Assembly (NCBI GenBank): GCA_038562555.1
Contig: JBCFBK010000016.1
Span: 1 to 64,000 of the forward strand
Direction of reading: 5' to 3'
DNA: 64,000 nucleotides
From: JBCFBK01 sp038562555
GTDB taxonomy: Bacteria; Bacteroidota; Bacteroidia; Bacteroidales; Prolixibacteraceae
Shown here: one piece after another, positions 43,687 to 55,088 of the stretch
How positions within the stretch are numbered: the stretch's first letter is position 1
Layout: every line of letters begins with the position of its first letter
The notes under the pieces: model-generated
What the model was told of the DNA's origin: nothing
Databases searched by the model: none
What the model saw: only the letters and a program-made list of their open reading frames with translations
Translations under genes and position numbers: made by a program

Positions 43687-44571
43687 ATGGAAGAAGAATT
43701 TGGAAAATATTTGCAGAAGGAACTGGATGTATTGTTTGGCAATAGTTTCCGGATACAGGGCAGTGAGCGCCTCGGAGGGGGATGCATCAGCAATGCAGCC
43801 AAATTAATAACCACTGACGGGCAGTTTTTTCTGAAGTGGCATCGTTCCGCTGCCCCCGACCTGTTTGTGCGCGAGGCGGAAGGTCTCTGCCATTTGAAAA
43901 AAGCGGCACAAGGTAAGCTGATTATTCCCCAGGTTATTCTCGCTGCAGAGGCCGGAAAATATCCTGGGTTTATTGTCCTGGAACTCCTGGATACAGGCCC
44001 TTCGCAAGGGCAGGAGGAACAACTGGGAACCGGATTAGCCGTCCTCCATCGCTACAATGGCACCCGGTTTGGCTTCGATCATGACAACTACTGCGGAGCA
44101 ACACCTCAGAAAAATGAATGGAAAACCAACTGGATCGATTTTTTCGCCACCAACCGGTTAATCTACCTGCTCGATCTGATCCAGGGGAAAGCCCGTTTCG
44201 AGCTTGCCGAGAGAAAGGTGTTTGACCGCCTGATCCATGAACTTCCCCGGCTTTTGCCTGCTTCGTCCATGCCCTCGCTGATCCATGGCGACCTGTGGTC
44301 GGGAAACTACCTGTACACAGGCCGGGGACCGGCATTGATCGATCCGGCAGCCTGTTATGCTGACCGGGAAATGGAGCTGTCGATGATGAGCCTGTTTGGT
44401 GGCTTTTCTGCTGTTACCTGGCAAGCTTACCAACATGCGTACCCGCTGGATGCGGGCTGGGCGGACAGGATTCAGATCTATCAGATCTATCATCTGTTGA
44501 ATCACTATTATCTTTTTGGCGGTTCGTACGGGCGGCAGGCGTTGGCGGTGGCAAAAAAATTCGCCGGCTGA
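43687..44571 (+). CDS. Fructosamine kinase family protein
   Basis: A 294-residue APH-like small-molecule kinase. The N-lobe has RLGGGCISNAAKL and the Lys in FFLKWH. The C-lobe has IHGDLWSGNYLY (catalytic Asp and Asn) and IDPAACYADREMELSMM, both typical of fructosamine kinases. These enzymes phosphorylate Amadori products (ketoamines) on small molecules or proteins so they can be broken down. In-frame codons upstream (43651) are possible, but ATG 43687 fits the family N-terminus. The neighbouring SIS gene lies 55 bases downstream and may act next in a shared pathway. Confidence 0.88.
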   Translation: MEEEFGKYLQKELDVLFGNSFRIQGSERLGGGCISNAAKLITTDGQFFLKWHRSAAPDLFVREAEGLCHLKKAAQGKLIIPQVILAAEAGKYPGFIVLELLDTGPSQGQEEQLGTGLAVLHRYNGTRFGFDHDNYCGATPQKNEWKTNWIDFFATNRLIYLLDLIQGKARFELAERKVFDRLIHELPRLLPASSMPSLIHGDLWSGNYLYTGRGPALIDPAACYADREMELSMMSLFGGFSAVTWQAYQHAYPLDAGWADRIQIYQIYHLLNHYYLFGGSYGRQALAVAKKFAG

Positions 44572-44626
44572 CAATGCTTATCCGCCGAATAGTGGTAAAT
44601 TAGATTTTGCTACCAAAAATTTCAAT

Positions 44627-45541
44627 GTGGAATCGGAAATCTCGGCAATACCCTATTACGCGAACATCTGTTATGAGCATAACAAGGGGCTCATCCTGCC
44701 TGAAAAGGTGCCTTATATCGGAATGGGGTCCTCTTATTTTGCAACACTTGCTTTGCGTTACCTGGGGCAAAAGGTTTACCCCGAATTAGCTTCTGAATAC
44801 TATAATTATCTCGAAGATGTCAGACAGTTTGAAAAAGCCGTCCTCATCTCACAATCGGGCGAGAGCAGTGAAACACTCTGGTGTGCCAATCGCTTTGAAA
44901 AATTTGTGAGTATCGTGAATGATGTTGAAAGTCCGCTGGGAAAGCATCATGGGGCAGATGTAGTGGTTGATCTTTGTGCCGGAGAGGAAATTTACTCATC
45001 GGCAAAAACGTATATCAATTCTTTAATTGTGCTGTTTCTCGGTCATGGGATCGATCCCAGACAGGCGATCGTCTTTCTGCAGAAAAACCTGGCCGCGTAC
45101 CGTTCCCTGGGGATTGAATGGGGCAAAAGCCTGTATCCTCTCATGAAGAAACGGAAATTCAAAGGATTTTACGTATTGGGAGCCGGACCTAATATCGGGT
45201 CGGCACTTCAGTCGGCTCTGGTATTAACCCAGACGACCAAATTTCCTTTTTACGGCATGTCCATGGCTCAGTATGACCATGGTGTGAAGGAAGCCGCGGA
45301 GAGATCTGTCGTGTTTTTAATCAATCCGTTCGGTATACGGGATGAACGTACGGATATTTTGCGTCGGAAGATAAAAGCTGCCGGCGGGATCAGCTATGTG
45401 ATGAACGAGCCGGAACTTCCCGAACAACTGAGTCCGCTTGTTTCGGTAATTCCTTTTTTCTATACGGCGGCCTGGCTAAAGAAAAAATTAAAAATTAAAG
45501 ACCCGTTCCTCGTAGGCGACAAAATCACCCGCACCAAATAA
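44627..45541 (+). CDS. SIS-domain protein (AgaS/FrlB/GlmS-like)
   Basis: A 304-residue protein with two SIS folds. VPYIGMGSSYFATLALRYLG (residues about 27-46) and VLISQSGESSETLW (about 70-83) match the first SIS. GFYVLGAGPNIGSALQSALV and the MSMAQYDHGVKEAA loop form the second. Such tandem-SIS proteins isomerise or deaminate amino sugar phosphates or deglycate phosphorylated Amadori compounds (FrlB). The GTG at 44627 is chosen as start: upstream in-frame codons (to 44516) would overlap the fructosamine kinase and encode an unconserved leader. The pairing with a fructosamine kinase suggests a two-step deglycation route. Confidence 0.8.
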   Translation: MESEISAIPYYANICYEHNKGLILPEKVPYIGMGSSYFATLALRYLGQKVYPELASEYYNYLEDVRQFEKAVLISQSGESSETLWCANRFEKFVSIVNDVESPLGKHHGADVVVDLCAGEEIYSSAKTYINSLIVLFLGHGIDPRQAIVFLQKNLAAYRSLGIEWGKSLYPLMKKRKFKGFYVLGAGPNIGSALQSALVLTQTTKFPFYGMSMAQYDHGVKEAAERSVVFLINPFGIRDERTDILRRKIKAAGGISYVMNEPELPEQLSPLVSVIPFFYTAAWLKKKLKIKDPFLVGDKITRTK

Positions 45542-45567
45542 TAAATCCTTTCTCCCGCTACTATTTC

Positions 45568-46218
45568 CTATATCTCAACCAACTGATTTTTGATGGCGTA
45601 CATCACGAGCTGAGCCGTATTCTTGCACTGGCTTTTTTCGAGAATATTTGCCCGGTGTTTATCGACGGTCCGCTTTGAAATAAATAACTGTTCGGCTATT
45701 TCCTGGTTGGAAAGTCCCTGACAGATCAGGATCAGGATTTCGATTTCCCGCTCCGACAAGTCCATCTGAAGCTGTTTGGGTTTTGTACTGGTACGGAGGC
45801 TGTTCACCAGCGTCTGGAGCAATTCGGACGAAAAATAATTTCCGCCGTCATACACCGCTTCCAGCGCATTTTTCACTTCGGTCATGTCCGAATTTTTCAG
45901 CAGAAATCCTTTAACGCCGGCGTCAACCATTTTATAGTAATAATCTTCTTCGCCATACATAGACAAGGTAATAATTTTTACATGCGGGAACTTTTGAAGA
46001 GCAAGTTTCGCGGCTGTAATTCCATCCATTACCGGCATATCGATATCGAGCAATACCAGATCTGTTTCTGTTTTTCCGAGAAGATCCAGAAATTCCTGTC
46101 CGTTGGCCGCTTCACCAACCACCTTGTAACTGGATAAACTGTTGAGCAGAATTTTTAACCCGTTTCGAAACAAGGTATGATCGTCAACGATAATAATTCT
46201 CCGAATCCTGCTATTCAT
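45568..46218 (-). CDS. NarL/LuxR-type response regulator
   Basis: A 216-residue DNA-binding regulator. The receiver domain (1-120) has the acidic pocket VDDH (11-14), phospho-acceptor Asp58 in VLLDIDMP and the Lys in GFLLKNSD. The C-terminal LuxR-type helix-turn-helix (about 150-214) reads LSEREIEILILICQGLSNQE and continues with KRTVDKHR. Its start overlaps the end of the histidine kinase gene by 8 bases, so the two form a partner pair. Targets are unknown, and no nearby gene is an obvious one. Confidence 0.93.
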   Translation of the reverse strand: MNSRIRRIIIVDDHTLFRNGLKILLNSLSSYKVVGEAANGQEFLDLLGKTETDLVLLDIDMPVMDGITAAKLALQKFPHVKIITLSMYGEEDYYYKMVDAGVKGFLLKNSDMTEVKNALEAVYDGGNYFSSELLQTLVNSLRTSTKPKQLQMDLSEREIEILILICQGLSNQEIAEQLFISKRTVDKHRANILEKSQCKNTAQLVMYAIKNQLVEI

Positions 46219-47170
46219 TGTCGGTCCTTACTTTTATAGTCACCATCATGCCTTTTCCGGGCTCGCTGTCGATAGCAATTTCGCCCTTCATGGAATTGAT
46301 CCGCGAAAAAATATTCGATAGGCCCATTCCTCTGTTGCCCGGTTTTTCTATCAGTTTGCTTTTATTCATCCCCTTGCCGTTGTCTTTATATACAATGGTA
46401 ATATTTTTTCCTTCTTTAACCAAGCTGATATCGATCTTTTTTGCCTTGGCATGTTTGATCGTATTGTTCATCAGTTCACACAAAACCCGGTACAAAACCA
46501 CTTCCAGATCACTGTCAAAACGTTCATCGCCCAGGTTCGATTCCAGGTTGATATGGATGACTTTGGCAATGTTAATTTTATTGCTAAAGGTGCGAAGGGC
46601 CCGTAGCAAGCCAAAATCATTCAGGACATGGGGACTGAGATTGTTCGAGATCTCCTTGAGCGACTTAATCGCTTCGTTAATCACCATCTCGGTGTTCTTT
46701 ACGATTTCGTCCGATGCCTGGTCATGTTTTAGCTGGGCCAGCGATGAAACGGACATTTTCACAGTCGAGAGTAAAGGACCAAGTCCGTCGTGCAGGTCTT
46801 TCGCAAAACGTTTCCGTTCTTTCTCCTCGGTTTGAATAATTGCTTTCAGGAACATTTTTTCAGTCAGCCGGCGCGAATCTTCCACCCGTTGCATGTACTT
46901 AAAGATCTTTTGGATCAGGAAAACGCCGATGGCGAAGGCCAGCGAGATGACTACCCCGAACCAGACCATCACCTGCCCCAGTTCCTGAGGTTCAAAATCG
47001 CTGATATAGGGTAGAAATTCAACCAACCGCTGGAATGCCATCAGAATAAAACCGATTGTCAATAGCATCCATGAGAAATTGTATTTTGTCACTTTAGTAA
47101 GTTTGACTGCCACGCCGACTGCAAAGAACTGCAGCACGATGGAAATAACCAACAGAACCTGAAGTACCAT
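46211..47170 (-). CDS. Sensor histidine kinase (NarX/HisKA_3 type)
   Basis: A 319-residue inner-membrane kinase with three N-terminal membrane helices (about 3-23, 33-50, 66-88) and no large periplasmic sensor domain. The dimerisation domain has RFAKDLHDGLGPLLS with phospho-acceptor His127. The ATPase domain has ELMNNTIKHAKAKK (N-box) and DNGKGM with GNRGMGLSNI. It would phosphorylate the NarL-type regulator encoded by the overlapping gene. The signal may come from the membrane itself. It is divergent from the helicase gene across an 85-base gap that holds a perfect inverted repeat. Confidence 0.93.
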   Translation of the reverse strand: MVLQVLLVISIVLQFFAVGVAVKLTKVTKYNFSWMLLTIGFILMAFQRLVEFLPYISDFEPQELGQVMVWFGVVISLAFAIGVFLIQKIFKYMQRVEDSRRLTEKMFLKAIIQTEEKERKRFAKDLHDGLGPLLSTVKMSVSSLAQLKHDQASDEIVKNTEMVINEAIKSLKEISNNLSPHVLNDFGLLRALRTFSNKINIAKVIHINLESNLGDERFDSDLEVVLYRVLCELMNNTIKHAKAKKIDISLVKEGKNITIVYKDNGKGMNKSKLIEKPGNRGMGLSNIFSRINSMKGEIAIDSEPGKGMMVTIKVRTDNE

Positions 47171-47194
47171 AGTTTATAAAATTAAAGCGTCTTG

Positions 47195-47240
47195 TAAAGG
47201 TAAGAAAAAGCCTTCATCCGTCAGCTTTTTCTTACCTTTA
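47195..47240. repeat. 17-base perfect inverted repeat in a divergent promoter gap
   Basis: TAAAGGTAAGAAAAAGC (47195-47211) and its exact reverse complement (47224-47240), separated by 12 bases. Each arm, read towards its gene, contains TACCTTTA, one base off the -7 consensus. Confidence 0.75.
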
Positions 47241-47255
47241 ACAAAAAAAGGATGC

Positions 47256-50200
47256 ATGTCACAACTTCAAATATACAAAGCTTCGGCAGGAGCGGGGAAG
47301 ACCTTTCGGCTGACCGTGGAGTACCTGAAAATAGCCCTGCACAGTCCGCTGAATTACAAAAATATACTGGCAGTTACCTTCACGAATAAAGCAACTACCG
47401 AAATGAAGTACCGTGTCATTCAGGAACTCTACCTGCTTGGCCGCGGTAAAGAGACGGCCTACCTGGAAGTGCTGCAGGAGGAGATGAAGCTGAATGCAGA
47501 AGAACTGTCGGCCCGTGCCAAAAAATGCCTGAAAAATATCCTGCATGATTATTCCCGCTTGTCGATCAGCACAATCGACAGTTTTTTTCAGCGGGTAATC
47601 AAAGCTTTTAGCCGGGAAATGGGAATAAACTCGGCTTATCAGGTCGATCTGAACGACGATCAGATCCTGGAGGAAGCGGTTGATGAACTGTTACTCTCGG
47701 TCGATGATAACCCCGATCTGCTCGAGTGGCTGAAACAGTTTGCCCGTGAGAAGATCCAGGAGGGAAAGGGCTGGAATCTGAAACGGGAGATCCTGGAACT
47801 GGGCGGGCAGATCTACAATGAGACCTTTAAAGAACTGAGCGAAATACTGCGCGACAAGCTCAACGACCGGGGATTTATGCGTTCTTACCGCGACGATCTG
47901 CAGCAAATTATCGGCAGGTATGAGAGAAAACTGAAGGAAACCGGACAGAAAGGTCTACAACTGATCAGTGATGCCGGCCTCAGCGTGGCTGACTTTAAAT
48001 TCGGGGCCACTGGTGCCGTTAACAGCTTTAACCGGATGCTTCAGGGCGAACTTAAGCCGGGTCCCCGGCTGTTGGCCGCGGCGGGGGACATTTCCGGCCT
48101 GATAAAAGCGAAGGCTGACCCTGAAACGGAGCTTGTTGCCCGGAATTTACAGCCTTTGCTTGCGGAAATTGTCAGTTTCCACGAGCGGAACAACCGCGAA
48201 TATCAAACGGCGAAGCTCCTTGCAGACCAGCTTTACACGTTGGGAATCCTGGTCGACCTGCAGGAGATGGTGCGAAAAGTCACCCGTGAAAAAGGAGTTG
48301 TGCTGATCTCGGAATCAGGATCCCTTCTCCGGCAGATCATTGCCGATTCCGATACCCCCTTCATTTACGAAAAAACAGGCGTGTATTACCGCCATTTCAT
48401 GATCGATGAATTTCAGGATACGTCGGGATTGCAGTGGAACAATTTCAAACCCCTGATCGCTGACTCGCTGGCTGAAAACAACCTTGGAATGGTTGTGGGC
48501 GATGTGAAACAGGCTATTTACCGGTGGCGCAGCGGCGACTGGAATCTGCTGGCAGCGCATATTAAAAGCGAGTTCCCTGTTAATGGATTCGTTGAGAAGC
48601 AGTTAATCAAAAATTGGAGAAGCTCCGGGCAGATCATCCGTTTCAATAACCGCATTTTTCAGTTAATACCGGCAGTATTACAGCAGCATTTTAGTAATGA
48701 AGTGGCTGAAGCAGGAGAGGAAGGAAGTTTTCTCTCCGGCGAGATGGAAAAAATCTACGGAGAGAGCGTTCAGGAAGTGGGGCGCGGCGACGACGACAGC
48801 GATGGATACATCCGCATGCGTTTTTTTCAGAACAAAAGGAAGAAAGGCACCGGGGATACCGACGATGAACAGGAAGACGAGCCCGAAATACGGCAACGTG
48901 CGCTGGATGACTTAATTGCACAGATTAAACTTGTCCAGGAAGCAGGCGCTTTGGCCAGTGAGATGGCCATCCTGGTCCGCAGGAAGTCAGATGCTTCTCT
49001 CGTTGCCGACCGCCTGCTCTCAGAAAAGGAAAAGGCGGTCGAAGGCTACAATTTTAACGTACTGTCGGGCGAATCGCTGTACGTAAAAAATGCTTCTTCG
49101 GTTTCTTTCGTCCTTTCTCTGCTTGCCTTGCTGACTGATCCTGCAGATCAACTTGAACTAGCCCGTGCAAATTACCTGTATTACAGTGAAATTGAACCTG
49201 CCCTGACAGCCCTGGACAAGCTGCCTGTTTTTCAGCCGGCGGTATACCAGGAACAGTTGAGCATGAATTTCCGCGTGCCTTACAAACCCGACCTGGGCCA
49301 TCAGTTTGAATCCGTTCAGGAACAGGCCAATGCATTGTACTTATTTTTAGAGAGCGATTATTTCATAAAAAGCCTGGGATCACGTAATCTGCAGGAAACT
49401 ATTTTTAAGATTTGTGAGATGTTTAACCTGTTTGAATTGACAGAAGAACTTGCTTATCTTCAGGCTTTTATTGATCAGGTGAACGCTTTTATGCGAAATA
49501 AGAGTGCCGATCTTTCGGCTTTTCTTTCGTGGTGGGAAGAACAGGGGCAGAAAAAAACGATTTCTGTTTCCGAAGATCTGGACGCAATCCGGATCCAGAC
49601 CATCCATAAGGCAAAAGGTTTGGAATACAATTACGTATTCATTCCTTTTTGCGACTGGTCGCTTGATGTCGCTGCACAACATGCTTCTATCCTGTGGTGT
49701 AAGCCGGTAACCGCCCCTTTTAACCGGCTGGAACTGGTTCCGGTGCGGTGTTCAAGTGGCATGAAAGCGTCACTTTTCAGCCGGGAATATTTCACTGAAA
49801 AAATGAATAACTATATCGATAACCTTAACTTGCTTTACGTGGCGTTTACCCGCGCACGCAAAGCCCTGTTCACCTGGTCGTCCTGGAGCGAGAACAAGCT
49901 GTGTTCGACAGGCGACCTTCTTTTGGCAGGTATTAAGCAGGATCCGTTATACCCTCACGACGGCCGGGACCAGTGGACCCTCAAGTTGTCCGGGTTTTTC
50001 CGGGAGGAAATGCAGATCCTGGAAACCGGAACATTGATGGTTGCCGGAAAGCCCCGGAAAAAAAGGGAGGGAAGCATTCGCGTCAGGGATTTTCGGTTTA
50101 CCGATTTCAGCAACTACCTGCGGTTACGTAAGAACTATGAAAATTTCTTTGAAACAGGAGACCATCCGGGGCAAAATATCAATAAAGGAAGATTAATTCA

Positions 50201-50603
50201 CGAGATCCTTGCCAGAATCAAACAGGCAGACGAACTGAGCAAGGCAATAACCCAACTGGTCTTTCAGGGTATGCTGACCCAGTCCGACGCGGTTGAGATA
50301 GAAAATCAGTTAAGCAACCTGATTGCCGATCCGGAGGTAAAAAGCTGGTTCGACGGAAGCTACCGGATTGTGAATGAACGGAACATCCTGACCGGGGAAA
50401 GCGGACTTAAAAGACCCGACCGGATTATGCTCTCAGACGACCATATTATTGTTGTCGATTATAAATCCGGAGAAAAAGAACTGGACAAATATGCTGGGCA
50501 AATAAGGAATTATATGCGGGCGCTTGAAGCCTGCGGCTATCTCCATATCTCCGGTTTTATCTGGTATACCCGGAACAATAAGCGGATCGAGGTGTTTATC
50601 TGA
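47256..50603 (+). CDS. AddA-like UvrD helicase-nuclease
   Basis: A 1115-residue protein. It opens with Walker A ASAGAGKTF (9-17). Superfamily 1 helicase motifs follow: AVTFTNKATTEMK, MIDEFQDTS (motif II) and later QTIHKAKGLEYNYVF and LLYVAFTRARKAL. The C-terminal PD-(D/E)XK nuclease has GRLIHEILARI, RPDRIML and VVDYKSGEKEL with IRNYMRALEACGY. This is the AddA layout for double-strand break processing in recombinational repair. No AddB-like partner gene lies next to it in the window. Single-gene unit, start 47256. Confidence 0.9.
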   Translation: MSQLQIYKASAGAGKTFRLTVEYLKIALHSPLNYKNILAVTFTNKATTEMKYRVIQELYLLGRGKETAYLEVLQEEMKLNAEELSARAKKCLKNILHDYSRLSISTIDSFFQRVIKAFSREMGINSAYQVDLNDDQILEEAVDELLLSVDDNPDLLEWLKQFAREKIQEGKGWNLKREILELGGQIYNETFKELSEILRDKLNDRGFMRSYRDDLQQIIGRYERKLKETGQKGLQLISDAGLSVADFKFGATGAVNSFNRMLQGELKPGPRLLAAAGDISGLIKAKADPETELVARNLQPLLAEIVSFHERNNREYQTAKLLADQLYTLGILVDLQEMVRKVTREKGVVLISESGSLLRQIIADSDTPFIYEKTGVYYRHFMIDEFQDTSGLQWNNFKPLIADSLAENNLGMVVGDVKQAIYRWRSGDWNLLAAHIKSEFPVNGFVEKQLIKNWRSSGQIIRFNNRIFQLIPAVLQQHFSNEVAEAGEEGSFLSGEMEKIYGESVQEVGRGDDDSDGYIRMRFFQNKRKKGTGDTDDEQEDEPEIRQRALDDLIAQIKLVQEAGALASEMAILVRRKSDASLVADRLLSEKEKAVEGYNFNVLSGESLYVKNASSVSFVLSLLALLTDPADQLELARANYLYYSEIEPALTALDKLPVFQPAVYQEQLSMNFRVPYKPDLGHQFESVQEQANALYLFLESDYFIKSLGSRNLQETIFKICEMFNLFELTEELAYLQAFIDQVNAFMRNKSADLSAFLSWWEEQGQKKTISVSEDLDAIRIQTIHKAKGLEYNYVFIPFCDWSLDVAAQHASILWCKPVTAPFNRLELVPVRCSSGMKASLFSREYFTEKMNNYIDNLNLLYVAFTRARKALFTWSSWSENKLCSTGDLLLAGIKQDPLYPHDGRDQWTLKLSGFFREEMQILETGTLMVAGKPRKKREGSIRVRDFRFTDFSNYLRLRKNYENFFETGDHPGQNINKGRLIHEILARIKQADELSKAITQLVFQGMLTQSDAVEIENQLSNLIADPEVKSWFDGSYRIVNERNILTGESGLKRPDRIMLSDDHIIVVDYKSGEKELDKYAGQIRNYMRALEACGYLHISGFIWYTRNNKRIEVFI

Positions 50604-50632
50604 ACCGCCAACCGGCAATAAATAAGAATGAA

Positions 50633-50664
50633 CTTGCCCTTTCTTTTCGAAAAATGTATTTTTG
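50633..50664 (+). promoter_or_regulatory. Bacteroidetes promoter (-33 CTTG, -7 TATTTTTG)
   Basis: -33-like CTTG at 50633-50636 and -7 TATTTTTG at 50657-50664, spacer 20 bases, 17 bases before the DUF4293 gene. It is the best complete promoter in the window. Confidence 0.6.
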
Positions 50665-50681
50665 CGGTAAAATGAAAAACA

Positions 50682-51125
50682 ATGATACAGAGAATACAAA
50701 CCATGTTTATCTTGCTGGCGGCGATGCTGATCGGCCTGTTATTTGTGCTTCCGTTTGCGGAAATTGCCATGAATGGCCAGCTTTTCCTTTTTGATATCAG
50801 GGGAATTATGAGAGATGGAGACCTCGTGGAAAACGGAATACCGGTGGCCGCCTTTATTGCTTTGATCCTGCTGCTGCACGTATTTGCTGTATTTACTTAT
50901 AAAAGAAGAATACTTCAAATCAGAATACTGATTTTTTCTATCCTGCTTATGCTGGGGCTTTTTGGACTTTTTTTCTTTTTTACCTACTATTCATTCGATC
51001 AGGCTCAGATTAGTTTCAAAATCGCCGTGGTGTTCCCACTTGTTGCCATTATTCTCGATTATCTGGCCATCCGGAATATCGGGAAAGATGAAGCGCTGAT
51101 CCGTTCCATCGACCGTATCCGGTAA
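50682..51125 (+). CDS. DUF4293 membrane protein
   Basis: A 147-residue inner-membrane protein with four predicted helices (about 5-25, 55-75, 83-103, 113-130). The opening MIQRIQTMFILLAAMLI is the family signature in Bacteroidetes, where this protein is conserved but its role is unknown. The last residues (RNIGKDEALIRSIDRIR) are the usual basic cytoplasmic tail. A good promoter lies just upstream. Its stop ends 2 bases before the stop of the convergent CBS-kinase gene. Confidence 0.92.
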   Translation: MIQRIQTMFILLAAMLIGLLFVLPFAEIAMNGQLFLFDIRGIMRDGDLVENGIPVAAFIALILLLHVFAVFTYKRRILQIRILIFSILLMLGLFGLFFFFTYYSFDQAQISFKIAVVFPLVAIILDYLAIRNIGKDEALIRSIDRIR

Positions 51126-51127
51126 GA

Positions 51128-52198
51128 TCAGGATATCATTCGGGGAATCGAAACATTGAAGGTGTTGGCATTTTCCGTAGTAACGATATCGATCGAGCCG
51201 TTGAGTGATTCTACAAAATTCTTCGCGACCGTGAGTCCGATCCCTAATCCGTCGGTTGTTAACCGTCCTGAACCAGAACGGTCGAATAAATTGAATATCT
51301 GGTGTTTATCTTTATTAGTAATTGGCTGGCCGGAACTGGTCACAAAAAACGTAACTAAATGATCGGTGGTTTTTTCTATGCCATACTCAATCGGTGTGTG
51401 GGCTGTCGAGAATTTCAAGGCGTTATCCAGCAAATGATACAGGATATGTTTTAACTTTTCGGCGTCGGTGATCAGAGCAGATTCAGGTTCAGGGCCTTTG
51501 CAAACCAGCTTCAGATGTTTCTTATGCATCAATGCTTTTTGCTGGAAAATGTCGTCCAACTCATGGAATATTTTTTCGATCGATACCTTTTCCTGGCGGA
51601 GAGGCAGTTTTTCTCCCGATTGCTTCAACGAGAGATCGACCAGGTCGTTCATCATTAATAAAAAGCTGTCGGCATTGGTGGTGATCATTTCTGCATATTC
51701 CTTATAACTTTCGTCAATCTGACTGAGATCCATCTCCGCCAGGATATTCATAAATCCAAGTATGCCGTTTAGAGGAGTTCTTATTTCGTGTGAAAGACAG
51801 TTGATGAATTCTTTCTTGATTTGCTGAGAGATCTGCGATTCCTGGTTGAGTTGACCGATCTTCTTTTGTAAAGCATCGACAATATTCTTTTCTTCTATGA
51901 TCCCTGCAAAATGACCCTTTTCATAAACGGGAAGAACATAGGAGTTTGTACTTAACATCCGGGACCAGGCGGTCAGAATATCTTCATTACTGTTTAAGGC
52001 AATTTTTCTCGACAGACAGTCGATCACAAGTTTCCGGGGACTCTTTACCAGATCGATTGGAGTGAGTATGCCGCAGAATTCATCATTTTCGAAGACGACC
52101 AAAAAATTTCGCCTGATCAGCTCCTCTTCGATGGAACCAACCGCGCGGTAAGCATCAATCTTTTGATATAAAGCGGATAAGTGACGTTTAATAAGCAT
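51128..52198 (-). CDS. Soluble histidine kinase with CBS domain pair
   Basis: A 356-residue kinase without membrane helices. Residues about 1-112 form a CBS pair (EDILTAWSRMLSTNSYVLPVY fits the second CBS), which usually binds an adenosyl nucleotide. A short coiled linker follows, then a HisKA domain with phospho-acceptor His137 in SHEIRTPLNG and a HATPase domain with HLLDNALKFSTA and GLGIGLTVAKNF. It probably reports cell energy or nucleotide state to an unlinked regulator. It lies 7 bases after a small unknown gene, so the two form an operon. Confidence 0.88.
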   Translation of the reverse strand: MLIKRHLSALYQKIDAYRAVGSIEEELIRRNFLVVFENDEFCGILTPIDLVKSPRKLVIDCLSRKIALNSNEDILTAWSRMLSTNSYVLPVYEKGHFAGIIEEKNIVDALQKKIGQLNQESQISQQIKKEFINCLSHEIRTPLNGILGFMNILAEMDLSQIDESYKEYAEMITTNADSFLLMMNDLVDLSLKQSGEKLPLRQEKVSIEKIFHELDDIFQQKALMHKKHLKLVCKGPEPESALITDAEKLKHILYHLLDNALKFSTAHTPIEYGIEKTTDHLVTFFVTSSGQPITNKDKHQIFNLFDRSGSGRLTTDGLGIGLTVAKNFVESLNGSIDIVTTENANTFNVSIPRMIS

Positions 52199-52205
52199 AC
52201 TTAAG

Positions 52206-52547
52206 CTATTCCTTGACAGACCTGCTGTATATTTTTACTTTGAAATCGACTTTCAGGATCTCATCTTCTCTTACAAATGGAAATACCTGTCTCCTGAGGA
52301 CAGAGAGGATCTGTTGCCGGTCCATCTTCTTAAGAAGCCTTTTGTTTATGAAGGCTGTATCGACAACAGGATCATCCACTTCTATCACTTCGAATTCATC
52401 AGGCATCAGAAATTGCAGCGAGCGTGACAATCCCATCCTGCCGTGAGGTGATTTTTTTCCGATTAGCAGGATATCCTGAAAGGGCGGCAGCTGAATTTCT
52501 TCAAAAGCCAGATGAACGCTGTAATCTCCGTGACCGATTCTTTCCAT
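52206..52547 (-). CDS. Uncharacterised 113-residue protein
   Basis: A soluble protein that I do not recognise. It starts MERIGHGDYSVHLAFEEIQL and ends with a KVDFKVKIYSRSVKE strand. Acidic and hydrophobic residues alternate, suggesting a small alpha/beta fold. It precedes the CBS-histidine kinase by 7 bases, so it may be a signalling partner or adaptor. The frame is well placed, the start follows an AT-rich leader, and its length exceeds chance frames in this region. Confidence 0.6.
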   Translation of the reverse strand: MERIGHGDYSVHLAFEEIQLPPFQDILLIGKKSPHGRMGLSRSLQFLMPDEFEVIEVDDPVVDTAFINKRLLKKMDRQQILSVLRRQVFPFVREDEILKVDFKVKIYSRSVKE

Positions 52548-52890
52548 AGCCGTAATTAAACTCGTCGCAAAATAATTATTTTCTTTCGATATTATATGAT
52601 TAATAATGAAAAAACGTTCATTAAGAACATTATTTTTTACTTATGTTTAGTATTAAGTTTTAAATTTCTACGTAAATTTATAAAATTCTTTTGATCATTT
52701 AAAATATTTGTTTGATAAATCAAATTGGTAATTCGGTAATTAAATCGGGTGCATTTTTCTAATCGTAAAACCGAAGATGAAAATAAAAACGAAATTAATC
52801 GGTTTAATTATTCAATCATATGTTCTTTATTTATTATGAATAATCACGTTTTATTATTGAATTTTTCTGAGTATCTTCAAGCCCACAAAC
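52548..52890. other. AT-rich intergenic region, 343 bases
   Basis: Divergent gap between the small unknown gene and tex. It is strongly AT-rich, with many TTTAT and AATTA runs. No convincing gene or exact promoter box is seen. The low GC content is unlike the flanks. Confidence 0.4.
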
Positions 52891-55044
<2,154 letters not shown>

Positions 55045-55080
55045 ATCAAAAAAGCTTACCGAGAGGTAAGCTTTTTTGAT
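55045..55080. terminator. Bidirectional intrinsic terminator
   Basis: A perfect 16-base stem, 55045-55060 with 55065-55080, and a GAGA loop. A and T runs flank it, so it works on both strands between the convergent tex and the acidic small protein gene. Confidence 0.85.
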
Positions 55081-55088
55081 TATATTTT

